Positions 17,637-25,709 of a DNA stretch of 64,000 nt are shown one piece after another. A program made the position numbers and the translations under genes. Each line of letters opens with the position of its first letter. Position 1 is the stretch's first letter. This DNA comes from Cellulomonas sp. KRMCY2 (lineage in GTDB: Bacteria > Actinomycetota > Actinomycetes > Actinomycetales > Cellulomonadaceae), in assembly GCF_000526515.1 (NCBI RefSeq), contig NZ_JAGF01000001.1:868001-932000 (forward strand). The letters run 5' to 3'. Under the pieces are notes generated by a model. That model ran no database searches, was not told the DNA's origin, and saw nothing but the letters and a program-made list of their open reading frames with translations.

Positions 17637-18185
17637 TCAGGTGACGGCGAGCGCGTCGAGCGCGGCCCGAACCTTGATCATCGTCCTCAGGTTCCGGTCG
17701 GTCACGGCCGATCGGTGGCGCGACCTCGACGCGACTGTCGAGCGCACGCTGCTGAGCGTCGCGCCCACCGGTGCGAGCCACGCCACGGCCTCCGGACCGA
17801 GCCGTGTCTCCTCGGCCTCGGGATCCACCGCGCTCACCGCCGCGGCCAGCCCGTCCAGGGCCAGGGGGTCGTTCGTCACCGTGACGTAGGTGTGGGTGTC
17901 GGGCGAGTCGGCCGGGTACGGGCAGCCGTCGAGCAGCTCGCCGAGCCGCTCGGCAGTGAGCACGACGACCCAGGCGTCGTAGCCGAACCCGTCGCGCAGG
18001 GCGCGCTCGACCATCTCCTTGAGGTCGGCGGACGACCCGGCGAAGGTGCACACCACGTTCCCGGAGGCGAGCAGGGTGCTGACCTGCCCGAGCGGGAGGT
18101 CGGCCAGCACCCGCCTGAGATCGGCCATCGTGACGGCGACGCCGCCGACGTTGACGCCCCGGAGGAACACCGCGTATCTCGTCAT
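17637..18185 (-). CDS. DUF1697 domain-containing protein
   Basis: 182 residues beginning MTRYAVFLRGVNVGG, the highly conserved opening of the DUF1697 family; SGNVVCTF and TYVTV also match. The family is cytoplasmic, widespread in actinobacteria and of unknown biochemical role. It converges with the M50 gene (16-nt gap) and is divergent from the flavodoxin gene. Length is normal for the family. Confidence 0.88.
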   Translation of the reverse strand: MTRYAVFLRGVNVGGVAVTMADLRRVLADLPLGQVSTLLASGNVVCTFAGSSADLKEMVERALRDGFGYDAWVVVLTAERLGELLDGCPYPADSPDTHTYVTVTNDPLALDGLAAAVSAVDPEAEETRLGPEAVAWLAPVGATLSSVRSTVASRSRHRSAVTDRNLRTMIKVRAALDALAVT

Positions 18186-18287
18186 CCGCCCACGCTAGGC
18201 GCAGCGGCCGACGCCGGCGAGGATTCACCCCTCCCGGAGGGCGATCGGCACTGGCGCGAGGGCCAGATTCGTGGACACTGTGGTCAC

Positions 18288-18818
18288 ATGACAGCTCTCG
18301 TGGTGTTCGAGTCCATGTACGGCAGCACCAAGGCCGTCGCCGAGGCCATCGGAGCGGGGCTCGCGGGCTCCGGCCCGGTGCGCGTCATCGAGGTCGGCAC
18401 CTTCGCGGCGGCGCCCGGCAGCCGCAAGCTCTCCGACGACATCACGCTCCTGGTCGTCGGCGGGCCGACGCACGCGTTCGGCCTCAGCCGGTCCTCGACC
18501 CGCGCCGACGCGGCCAAGGAGGCCAAGGCCGGCGTCGTGTCGACCGGCAAGGGGATCCGGGAGTGGCTCGGCGACCTGACCATGCCGACCGGCGGCCTGC
18601 CCGTCGCCACCTTCGACACCAAGGTGCTCAAGCCCAACCTGCCCGGATCGGCGGCCAAAGGAGCTGAGAAGGCGCTGCGCCAGCTCGGCGGACGGCCGGT
18701 CGCGCCGCCCCGCAGCTTCCGCGTGCACGGCAAGAGCGACGGTCTCGTCGACGGCGAGCTCGAGGCCGCGCGCGCCTGGGGTCAGCAGCTCGGGGCGTCC
18801 CGGATCCGCGAGCGCTGA
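18288..18818 (+). CDS. Flavodoxin-like protein
   Basis: 176 residues. FESMYGSTKAVAEAI at the N-terminus is the FMN phosphate-binding loop of flavodoxins; LLVVGGPTHAFG in the middle is the conserved isoalloxazine-side strand and loop. It would carry one or two electrons in the cytoplasm. The ATG at 18288 is selected because the flavodoxin fold begins immediately (MTALVVFES); any in-frame start farther upstream would run through the divergent DUF1697 gene. Partner reductase is not apparent nearby. Confidence 0.85.
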   Translation: MTALVVFESMYGSTKAVAEAIGAGLAGSGPVRVIEVGTFAAAPGSRKLSDDITLLVVGGPTHAFGLSRSSTRADAAKEAKAGVVSTGKGIREWLGDLTMPTGGLPVATFDTKVLKPNLPGSAAKGAEKALRQLGGRPVAPPRSFRVHGKSDGLVDGELEAARAWGQQLGASRIRER

Positions 18819-18845
18819 GTCACAGGTCGGCGGTCGGCCCGGGCG

Positions 18846-19799
18846 TCACAGGGCGGCGAAGGACGCCAGGAGCCGGCTGACGCTCGACGTGAGTCCCGAG
18901 CGAGCCGCGAGCGCGACCAGACCGTCCGGGTCGGGCGGCTCGGGCGGCAGCAGGTCGTCGGCCTCGGCGACCGGGGCGTCCCGTGCCACCGTCACGACCC
19001 GCGGCGCGACCGCGAGGTAGGGCAGCGCGTCCGTCAGTCGCCGCCGTTGCGCCGGGGTGAGACCACCGTCGCCGTCGCGCAGCGCCTCGAGCACGGCGTC
19101 GAGCGACCCGTAACGGCCGATCAGCGCGGCGGCGGTCTTCTCCCCGATGCCTGCGACGCCGGGCAGGCCGTCGCTGCTGTCCCCGCGCAGCACTGCCATG
19201 TCCGCGTAGGCCGCGCCGGAGCGCACGTCGTACCGCTCGGTGAGCCGCGCCTGGTCCACGACGTCCAGGTCGTTGATCCCGCGTGCGGTGTAGAGCACCC
19301 GGACCGCGGCCTCGTCGTCGACCAGCTGGAACAGGTCGCGGTCACCGGTCACGACCTCGACCGGCACCCGCTCGGCGGGCGGGCGGGCCACCTCGCGTGC
19401 GGTCAGGGTCCCGATCACGTCGTCCGCCTCGTAGCCCGGCGCACCGACCCGCGCGATGCCGAGCGCGCCGAGCACCGCGATGATCAGCGGGATCTGTGCG
19501 GTCAGGTCGGGGGGCACCTCCTCACCGCCGTCCGCCGCGACGCGGTGCGCCTTGTAGCCCGGGATCGCCTCGACCCGGAACGCCGGGCGCCAGTCGTCGT
19601 CCCAGCACGCCACGAGCCGGCTCGGGCGTCGCGCCGTGACCAGCCGGGCGGTCATGTCGAGCAGACCGCGGACGGCGTTCACGGGTGTGCCGTCAGGCGC
19701 CCGCACCGAGTCCGGCACGCCGTAGAACGCGCGGAAGTACAGCGAGGCGGTGTCGAGCAGCAGCAGAGGTCCGGCAGTCCGTCCGACGTCGAGGCTCAT
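18846..19799 (-). CDS. 5'-3' exonuclease (polymerase I exonuclease-domain family)
   Basis: Stand-alone 5'-3' exonuclease/flap endonuclease of 317 residues. Conserved acidic and H3TH motifs are visible: LLLDTASLYFRAFYG (residues 12-26), EADDVIGTL, VTGDRDLFQLV, LRGDSSDGLPGVAGIGEKTA. There is no polymerase domain, so this is the free-standing family found beside PolA in actinobacteria, acting in DNA repair or RNA-primer removal with divalent metals. ATG at 19799; the gene is convergent with the flavodoxin gene (27-nt gap). Confidence 0.9.
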   Translation of the reverse strand: MSLDVGRTAGPLLLLDTASLYFRAFYGVPDSVRAPDGTPVNAVRGLLDMTARLVTARRPSRLVACWDDDWRPAFRVEAIPGYKAHRVAADGGEEVPPDLTAQIPLIIAVLGALGIARVGAPGYEADDVIGTLTAREVARPPAERVPVEVVTGDRDLFQLVDDEAAVRVLYTARGINDLDVVDQARLTERYDVRSGAAYADMAVLRGDSSDGLPGVAGIGEKTAAALIGRYGSLDAVLEALRDGDGGLTPAQRRRLTDALPYLAVAPRVVTVARDAPVAEADDLLPPEPPDPDGLVALAARSGLTSSVSRLLASFAAL

Positions 19800-19886
19800 C
19801 CCCGCATCCTTGCGCGGGCGCCGATCCGGCGCGCGGTGGCGCGGCGGCGAGGTTTGCGGGGTTGCGGGGTTGCGGGGTGAACGGGA

Positions 19887-20390
19887 TCAGTCGTGGATCC
19901 GCGCCGGGCGACCGGTCGAGTCCTCGATCAGCTCCTCGGCCGTGTCGATCAGCCGGTCCGCGAGGTGGTGCAGCGCGCGTGCGACGGCGATCTCGTCGCC
20001 GATCACGGGCGTCGCAGGGTCGTGCGGGTTGCGCCGGGCACGCCCCGACGCGCCCACATGGTCCGGGTCGCCGGTGACGAGCACCGCCTGGGCCGTGGTC
20101 TCGGGGCCGTCGTGGTCGACGATCACCTGGACCCGCCAGGTCGCGGCCGTCGGGACGACGGGCTTGCCGCCGGGGACCGGCGCCTGGCCGGGGGGTGCGA
20201 GGCCGACATCGGCCTCGACGTGCGCGTCCGGGCCCGGGAAGACCAGCGTGCGCTCACCGGTGTCGAGCCACTGCACCAGGTACGGCGGAGAACCGTCGCT
20301 GTGCCGGACCTCCACGATCCTGCCGTCGCGGACGGTACCGTCCACCACGCTCGACGCCAGGACCAACCTGTCACCAACGGTTGCCTTCAT
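19887..20390 (-). CDS. DUF1918 - DUF1876 (dsRBD-like) fusion protein
   Basis: 167 residues with two small domains. DUF1918 occupies 1-60 (MKATVGDRLVLAS, VLRHSDG-type and YLVQWLDTG), and a DUF1876 dsRBD-like domain occupies about 85-160 (WRVQVIVDHDG, ALHHLADRLIDTA). Both are usually separate short proteins of unknown function in actinobacteria, so the fusion is mildly unusual. The ATG at 20390 has GAGGGGAG upstream; an ATG 36 nt earlier gives an unconserved extension. Cytoplasmic. I cannot assign a molecular role. Confidence 0.82.
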   Translation of the reverse strand: MKATVGDRLVLASSVVDGTVRDGRIVEVRHSDGSPPYLVQWLDTGERTLVFPGPDAHVEADVGLAPPGQAPVPGGKPVVPTAATWRVQVIVDHDGPETTAQAVLVTGDPDHVGASGRARRNPHDPATPVIGDEIAVARALHHLADRLIDTAEELIEDSTGRPARIHD

Positions 20391-20504
20391 CGCTGCACTC
20401 CCCTCACGGGTGGTCCCCTCCATCATGCGCCTGCCGGGGCCCTCTGTGCAGGGCGTTGCGGCAGGTCCTGGCGGCGGTTCCCGGCGGCGCGTCCGGCGAG
20501 GTGA

Positions 20505-20936
20505 TCAGCCGCGGTCGGGATCCGCCACGGGCTCGGCGCCCGGCTCGTCCTGGCCGGCGCGCAGGCGCTCCTCGCGCTCGCGTAGCTGCGCCTCCCAGGC
20601 CCGCAGGATGGCCTGCTGCTCGGGGTCCGGCGCGTTCAGCTCGGCGAGGAAGTGCGGGTCGTCGTCGGGCCCGCGGGCCGGCCGGGGCCGCTCGTACTCC
20701 GGGAACCCTGCCGTCTGGGTCGACGGCCACGGGACCGAGCGCCGGCGCTGCCCGGCGGCCGGTCGGCCGGCGACGAGCCACGCGACCGGGCCGACGATCG
20801 GCACCAGGATCACGAGCAGGACCCACACCGTCTTCGAGAGGTTGCGCACGGCCGCCGAGTCGGTCTGGATGCAGTCGATCAGGGCGAAGACCAGCAGCGC
20901 GAGCTCGATCAGGTAGGGCAGGTAGTAACGAAGCAT
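20505..20936 (-). CDS. PLDc_N domain membrane protein
   Basis: 143 residues. Two hydrophobic helices near the N-terminus (YYLPYLIELALLVFALID and VWVLLVILVPIVGPVAWLV) form the PLDc_N (phospholipase D N-terminal-like) module, followed by a cytoplasmic charged tail with an amphipathic stretch (RAWEAQLREREERLR) that may be a coiled coil. It has no HKD motif, so it is not itself a phospholipase. ATG at 20936 with GAGGGGG upstream. Function unknown. Confidence 0.8.
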   Translation of the reverse strand: MLRYYLPYLIELALLVFALIDCIQTDSAAVRNLSKTVWVLLVILVPIVGPVAWLVAGRPAAGQRRRSVPWPSTQTAGFPEYERPRPARGPDDDPHFLAELNAPDPEQQAILRAWEAQLREREERLRAGQDEPGAEPVADPDRG

Positions 20937-21125
20937 CGGATCCCCCTCGCGCCCGAGCACAGTGCCCCGGTCTGCGTCCTGGCCGGGCCTGCAGACAACC
21001 TAGGGCAGAGCGGGCGCCCGCGGACAGGATCGAGGACCTGCTCGTGCGGATCGCGTCGCAGGTCACCCGGATGCCGTAGCGTCCGCCGGCCGCACCCGCC
21101 GGACGCAGCGGTCTGCCCCGGGCCC

Positions 21126-22612
21126 TCAGTTCGCCGGGACGGTCCGCTCCGCGGCCCACGCCCGCAGCGCCGCGACCCGCTCGGCCATCACGACGCTCAG
21201 CGGTCGCGTCGCGCGGAGCTCGGCCAGGACGTGCGACGGCCCGACCGGGCCACCGTCCGCGTGCGCCGCATAGGCGGCCGAGACGACCGCCTGCTCGAGC
21301 TCGGCGCCGGAGAACCCGCCCGACTGCTGCGCCAGGATGCGCAGGTCGCCGTCGGTCAGGGCGACCTCGCGGCGGTCGGCGTGGATGCGCAGCACGTCGG
21401 CGCGCGTCGCCTCGTCCGGCAGGTCGACGAAGAAGATCTCGTCGAACCGGCCCTTGCGGATGAGCTCGGGCGGCAGCTGGGCGATGTCGTTGGCGGTCGC
21501 GACGACGAACACCCGGCCGCGCTTCTCGGCGAGCCAGGTCAGGAACATGCCGAGCAGCCGCTGCGAGGACCCGGTGTCGCTGTCCGACGTCGCCAGACCC
21601 TTCTCGATCTCGTCGATCCAGACCACGCACGGCGCCATGACGTCCGCGGTGGCGAGGCTCTCGCGGAGCTTGCGCTCGGACTCCCCGACGTACTTGTCGT
21701 GCACAGCGGCCAGGTCCAGGCGCAGCAGCGGCACCCCGAACGTCCCGGCGGCCACCTTGGCGGCGAGGCTCTTCCCGCAGCCCTGGACGCCGAGCAGCAA
21801 GACCCCGCGCGGCGGGTCGAGATCCTGCGCGGTCCCGTCGAACGCGGGCCGCCGCCGGACGAGCCAGGCCTTGAGCCGCGCCATCCCACCGAGGTCGGCC
21901 ATGCTGGCGGTGTCGTACTCGAAGCCGAGCACCCCGCCACGGTTGAGCAGCTCGTACTTCGCCTTCATCACGGCCGGGACGTCGCGTGCGGTCACCGCGC
22001 CGTCGTCGTAGACGGCGGTCCGGGCCAGCCGCCGGGTGTCGCTGACCGAGAGGCCCGCGAGGTTCTCGACCAGCAGCCCGATCGACGCCTCGTCGGCGGT
22101 CACCGGCACGCGGTTCTCGCGCGCCCACTGCGCGGCGACCTCGTCGACGATGGCGCGCCGCTCCCGCGGGTCGGGGAACGCGAGCTCGAAGCGCGCCGAC
22201 AGGTGCTCCAGCTCGGTCGGCACCTCCAGGTCGTGGCTGATCAGGACGACCGTGCGGGGAACCTTGTCGTAGCCCTGACCGATGTCCTTGAGCATCCGGA
22301 CGTTCAGCGGCTCGTCCAGGTACGGGTGGAAGTCGAGCAGCACGTAGATCCCCGGCATGCCGCCGTCCCGGATCGTCGCCAGCACCTGGGCCGGGTCGGC
22401 GTTGAAGCGCTGCGGCCCGCCGAGGTCGACGTCGGCCCGGCGCAGGCCCTCGGTGACCTGCCACTCGAACACCGCCGTCGGGGCGTCGTCCGACCGGCCA
22501 GGGACAGGATCAGGGCCCGCGCACTCGCCTCGTCACGCGTCTCGACGACGACCAGCGGTATCCGGCTGCGGAGCAGCGCATCGAGGTCGCGTCGCGAGTC
22601 GGCCGAGGTCAT
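21126..22612 (-). CDS. Ycf46-like AAA ATPase, apparent 1-nt frameshift near its N-terminus
   Basis: The product has an N-terminal region (LLRSRIPLVVVETRDEA) and a C-terminal AAA module: Walker A GVQGCGKSLAAK, Walker B VVWIDEIEKG, arginine-finger region RKGRFDEIFF, and sensor 2 GFSGAELEQA. This order matches the Ycf46/ARC-like bacterial AAA family. The sequence from the ATG at 22612 is in one frame through SLAGR (to about 22497); conserved TAVFEWQVTEGLR resumes in another frame. Adding one base in the GGCCGGTCGG stretch restores an unbroken protein of about 495 residues. A GTG at 22472 opens the second frame but would remove a conserved segment. Either a sequencing error or a real lesion. Confidence 0.75.
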
Positions 22613-22791
22613 GGCGGGAACGTAGCAGCGCGGGTCGCCGTCCCGCCGGGACCGCCACGACCAGCCCGCACCCACAGCCGGCGCACCCGGCCGGCGGCGC
22701 ACCGGGATCGCTCCGGGCCACGCCCGGCACCCTCGGCTACCGTGATCGCAGGAACCGGTCCAGGGTTCACCTCGCAGAGATCGGTGTGCGG

Positions 22792-23655
22792 ATGTCTCCT
22801 GACGACGGCTCGACAGCGCTGCCCGACGTACCCGGGCTGCCCGACCTACCCGGCCCGCGCGCCGGGGCCCTGCGGATCGCGACCTTCAACATCCTGCACG
22901 GCCGGGCTCCGGTCGACGGCGAGGTGGACCTCGCGCGGTACGCCGCGGCGATCACCGCGCTCGACGCCGACGTGCTCGCCCTGCAGGAGGTCGACCGCGA
23001 CCAGCCGCGATCGCACGGCATGGACCTGACGGCCCTCGCCGCCGACGCGATGGGCGCCCGCGAGCACCGGTTCGTCGCGACCATGTCCGGCCTGCCGGTG
23101 GTGTGGACTGTCGTGCGGGGCGATCCACCACCCGATGCCCCGAGCTACGGGATCGCGCTGCTGAGCCGCTTCCCGGTGCGCTCGTGGCGCACGCTGGCGC
23201 TGCCGCACCTGCCCGGTCTGGTCCCGGCCGTCTTCCCCGGCAGCCACCGACCACGGCTCGTGCTCGACGAGCCGCGGGTCGCGGTCGTCGCGGTGATCGA
23301 GGTCCCGGGTGGGCCGTTGACCGTCGTCGCCACCCACCTCAGCCACATCCCGTGGTGGAGTGCGGTGCAGCTCCGTCACCTGGTGCGCCTGCTACGACCC
23401 GAGCCGAGGCCCGTCGTCCTGCTCGGCGACCTCAACCTCCCCGGCGCCCGACCGGCCAGGATCACCGGCTGGCGGCCGCTGGCCGCCGCGCCGACGTTCC
23501 CGGCGACCGAGCCGCGCCGCCAGCTGGACCATGTGCTCGCGTCCGGCGACGTCACGGCCCAGGCCGACGGCAGGGCCATGGACCTCGGGCTGTCCGACCA
23601 CCGCGCCGTCGCCGTGGACGTCCAGGTGGGCCCACGGGTGGCGGTCAACCGCTGA
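22792..23655 (+). CDS. Endonuclease/exonuclease/phosphatase (EEP) family protein
   Basis: 287 residues of the EEP (DNase I-like) fold. Motifs in order: RIATFNILHG, LALQEVDRDQPRS, THLSHIP, LLGDLNLP, QLDHVLASGD and LSDHRAV, which together hold the metal-binding Asn/Glu/Asp/His set. No signal peptide or membrane segment. The substrate could be a nucleic acid, phosphoinositide-like or other phosphoester. ATG at 22792 is preceded by an in-frame GTG at 22786, which is a possible alternative start. Divergent from the AAA ATPase gene. Confidence 0.88.
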   Translation: MSPDDGSTALPDVPGLPDLPGPRAGALRIATFNILHGRAPVDGEVDLARYAAAITALDADVLALQEVDRDQPRSHGMDLTALAADAMGAREHRFVATMSGLPVVWTVVRGDPPPDAPSYGIALLSRFPVRSWRTLALPHLPGLVPAVFPGSHRPRLVLDEPRVAVVAVIEVPGGPLTVVATHLSHIPWWSAVQLRHLVRLLRPEPRPVVLLGDLNLPGARPARITGWRPLAAAPTFPATEPRRQLDHVLASGDVTAQADGRAMDLGLSDHRAVAVDVQVGPRVAVNR

Positions 23656-23665
23656 CCGGCTGCCT

Positions 23666-24052
23666 CTAGCCGAGGGCGTTCTGCCACAGGCCAACGACGT
23701 TGCCCTCGGTGTCCTTGACGTAGGCCGTGAAGCCCATGTCCGCGACGGCGGCCTTGCCCTGGACCGTGCTGCCGCCCAGCGACTCGACGGTGGCGAGCGT
23801 GGCATCGATGTCCTCGACGTCGACGACGACGACGGGGCTGCCGCTGAGCGAGTCCCGTCGGGGCATCATGCCGCCGTTGATGAACCCCGGCTCCGTCGGC
23901 GGACCCTGCTCGGGCGTCGGGCCGGTCATGACGAGCAGGTAGTCCATCTCGGGCATGGCCGTCACGGCCCACCCGAAGGCCGTGGCGTAGAACGCCTGTG
24001 CTCGCTCGCCGTCGTCGAACGGGAGCTCGAAGTGCACGACACGACCGCCCAT
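23666..24052 (-). CDS. VOC family (glyoxalase-like) protein
   Basis: 128 residues with the two beta-alpha-beta-beta-beta halves of the vicinal oxygen chelate fold: VVHFELPFDD...AFYATAFGW and later VVVVDVEDIDATLATVE...DTEGNVVGLWQ. The family includes glyoxalases, dioxygenases and resistance proteins; no substrate can be named. The ATG at 24052 is preferred over a GTG at 24061 because GGGAGG sits 8 nt upstream of it. Convergent with the EEP gene (10-nt gap). Confidence 0.85.
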   Translation of the reverse strand: MGGRVVHFELPFDDGERAQAFYATAFGWAVTAMPEMDYLLVMTGPTPEQGPPTEPGFINGGMMPRRDSLSGSPVVVVDVEDIDATLATVESLGGSTVQGKAAVADMGFTAYVKDTEGNVVGLWQNALG

Positions 24053-24213
24053 GGCGGTCACCTCCCTCGCTGGTCACCCGGTGGCGCCGGCACCCGACGC
24101 CGTCCGTCCGGTCTACCGCGTCGCGTCGGGCCCGACAAGGGGAACCGGGCGGACATCGCGTCGGACGGCATGTCGTCCGACGACGTGTCAGTGGCCGTGG
24201 CTACCGTCGAGCC

Positions 24214-24417
24214 ATGACCAGCACCCGAAACCACACCTGCGTCTTCTTCGACGACGGCGAGCTGGAGCACCACGTCTGCGCGTGCGGCAGGCGCGCCCTG
24301 TACCTGCTCGACGACGACGGCTCGGACGGCGTCCTGGTCGCCCTGCTCGACGACGAGGTCGCGGCCGTGACGTCCGGGCGAACCGGCCCGCTCGCCGACC
24401 TTGCAGCCTCCGCGTAG
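24214..24417 (+). CDS. Small hypothetical protein (67 aa)
   Basis: Short reading frame MTSTRNHTCVFFDDG... with acidic composition, Cys-x-Cys (VCACGRR) plus an upstream Cys and two His (HH), suggestive of a metal site. It lies between divergent VOC and DUF2804 genes, and codon third positions are GC-rich like its neighbours. No family is recognised and the upstream ribosome site is weak, so it remains tentative. Confidence 0.5.
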   Translation: MTSTRNHTCVFFDDGELEHHVCACGRRALYLLDDDGSDGVLVALLDDEVAAVTSGRTGPLADLAASA

Positions 24418-24463
24418 TCACCGGTCGCGGCCCGTGGCAGCCCAGGTGCGCAGCGTCGGCGGG

Positions 24464-24520
24464 GCACCGTGACCGCAGGCGCGGCACCGTGACCGCAGGC
24501 GCGGCGCCGTGACCGCCGGG
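24464..24520 (+). repeat. 20-bp tandem repeat, 2.8 copies, ending at the DUF2804 start codon
   Basis: The unit GCACCGTGACCGCAGGCGCG occurs at 24464-24483 and 24484-24503 identically, then imperfectly from 24504 (GCGCCGTGACCGCCGGGG). The GTG in the third copy is the start codon of the next gene; the corresponding GTGs of the first two copies are out of frame (20-nt period). It looks like a recent slippage duplication of the translation-start region. Confidence 0.75.
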
Positions 24521-25543
24521 GAGCGCGAGATCCTCGAGCCGGTGGACCTGTGCCGGCCGGACGGCCGCCTGGATCCGCGGGCCGTCGGGTGGACCCGGCA
24601 CCCGGTGCACCGGACGGCCCTGCCGCCCACCCCGTGGCCCCGATCACCCCTGCGCGGCTGGGGCCGGGCCAAGCGCTGGGAGTACTGGGCCACCGTCACC
24701 CCGACCCACGTGATCGCACTGACGGTGGCGAACCTGGACTACGCAGCGCAGCACCAGGTGTGGGTGCTGGACCGGTCGACCGGGCTCGAGGTCGACACGG
24801 TCGCCGTCGTCCCGCTGGCCCGGGGGACGACCCTGCCGGACAACCTGGGCGACGGGCCGACCCGCGCCCTCGCGCGCAACCTCGCGATCGCCTTCGACCC
24901 GGTCCCCGCCGGCACCCGGTTGCGGGCCCGCACCGATCGCGTGAGCGTCGACGTCGTCGCCGTCGAGCCGCCGGGGCACGAGTCCCTCGGTGTCGTCGTG
25001 CCCTGGGGCGACCGGCTGTTCCAGTACACGGTCAAGGACGTCGCGCGTCCGGCCCGGGGCACCGTGACCGTGGACGGCACCGTGCACCCGGTGCCGGACG
25101 ACGGTTCATGGGCGGTGCTCGATCTCGGTCGCGGGCGGTGGCCGTACTCGATGCGCTGGAACTGGGGGGCCGGCAGCGGGGTCGTCGACGGGCACGTCGT
25201 CGGCGTCCAGATCGGTGGCGCCTGGACGGACGGGACGGGCTCGACCGAGAACGCCCTGCTCGTCGACGGTCGGCTGCACAAGATCAGCGCCGACCTGGTG
25301 TGGACCTACGACCGCTCCGACTGGCTCGCCCCGTGGCGGGTGCACGATCCCGCACGGGCATCGGTCGACCTCACCTTCACCCCGTTCCACGAGCGCGCGG
25401 CGCGGACCGACCTCCTGCTGATCGCCGCGGAGACGCACCAGTGCTTCGGGACCTGGTCGGGTGCGATGGCCGACGACGCCGGCACCTGGGTCGGCGTCGA
25501 CGGAGCCGTCGGCTGGGCCGAGGAGGCGCGCAACCGCTGGTGA
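24509..25543 (+). CDS. DUF2804 domain-containing protein
   Basis: 344 residues. The N-terminal GWxR motif pattern (AVGWTRHPVH), KRWEYWAT and the WNWGAGSG and GGAWTDGTGSTENA motifs match DUF2804, a lipocalin-like family related to hydroxyneurosporene synthase/carotenoid-type folds, function unknown. GTG at 24509, embedded in a 20-bp tandem repeat. Its stop overlaps the GTG of a truncated methyltransferase remnant (GTGA), so the two were once an operon. Confidence 0.85.
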   Translation: MTAGEREILEPVDLCRPDGRLDPRAVGWTRHPVHRTALPPTPWPRSPLRGWGRAKRWEYWATVTPTHVIALTVANLDYAAQHQVWVLDRSTGLEVDTVAVVPLARGTTLPDNLGDGPTRALARNLAIAFDPVPAGTRLRARTDRVSVDVVAVEPPGHESLGVVVPWGDRLFQYTVKDVARPARGTVTVDGTVHPVPDDGSWAVLDLGRGRWPYSMRWNWGAGSGVVDGHVVGVQIGGAWTDGTGSTENALLVDGRLHKISADLVWTYDRSDWLAPWRVHDPARASVDLTFTPFHERAARTDLLLIAAETHQCFGTWSGAMADDAGTWVGVDGAVGWAEEARNRW

Positions 25544-25706
25544 TCGCCGACATCGCACGAGCCGTGCGCCGGCCGGAGCTCCTCGAGCCGAGCGAGGCAC
25601 CGTTCCGGGACGACCCCTACATCGCCGGTCGGCTGCTGGCGGCGCACCTGGACGACAGCGTCGACGCCGCCAGCCGGCCCGCCCCGGTCATCCGCCGCAG
25701 GCCTAG
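25540..25706 (+). pseudogene. 5' remnant of a SAM-dependent methyltransferase-like gene
   Basis: From a GTG overlapping the DUF2804 stop, about 53 codons read as a protein whose segment APFRDDPYIAGRLLAAHLDD...DAASRPA resembles, from memory, the N-terminus of actinobacterial class I methyltransferases (typically FWDDPxIxxxLLxAHLDPxxDAASR). Similarity stops around 25700 and the remaining frame runs antisense through the ABC ATPase gene that ends at 25710. No SAM-binding motif is present. The most economical reading is a deletion or insertion breakpoint that removed most of the gene. Confidence 0.55.
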
Positions 25707-25709
25707 CAC

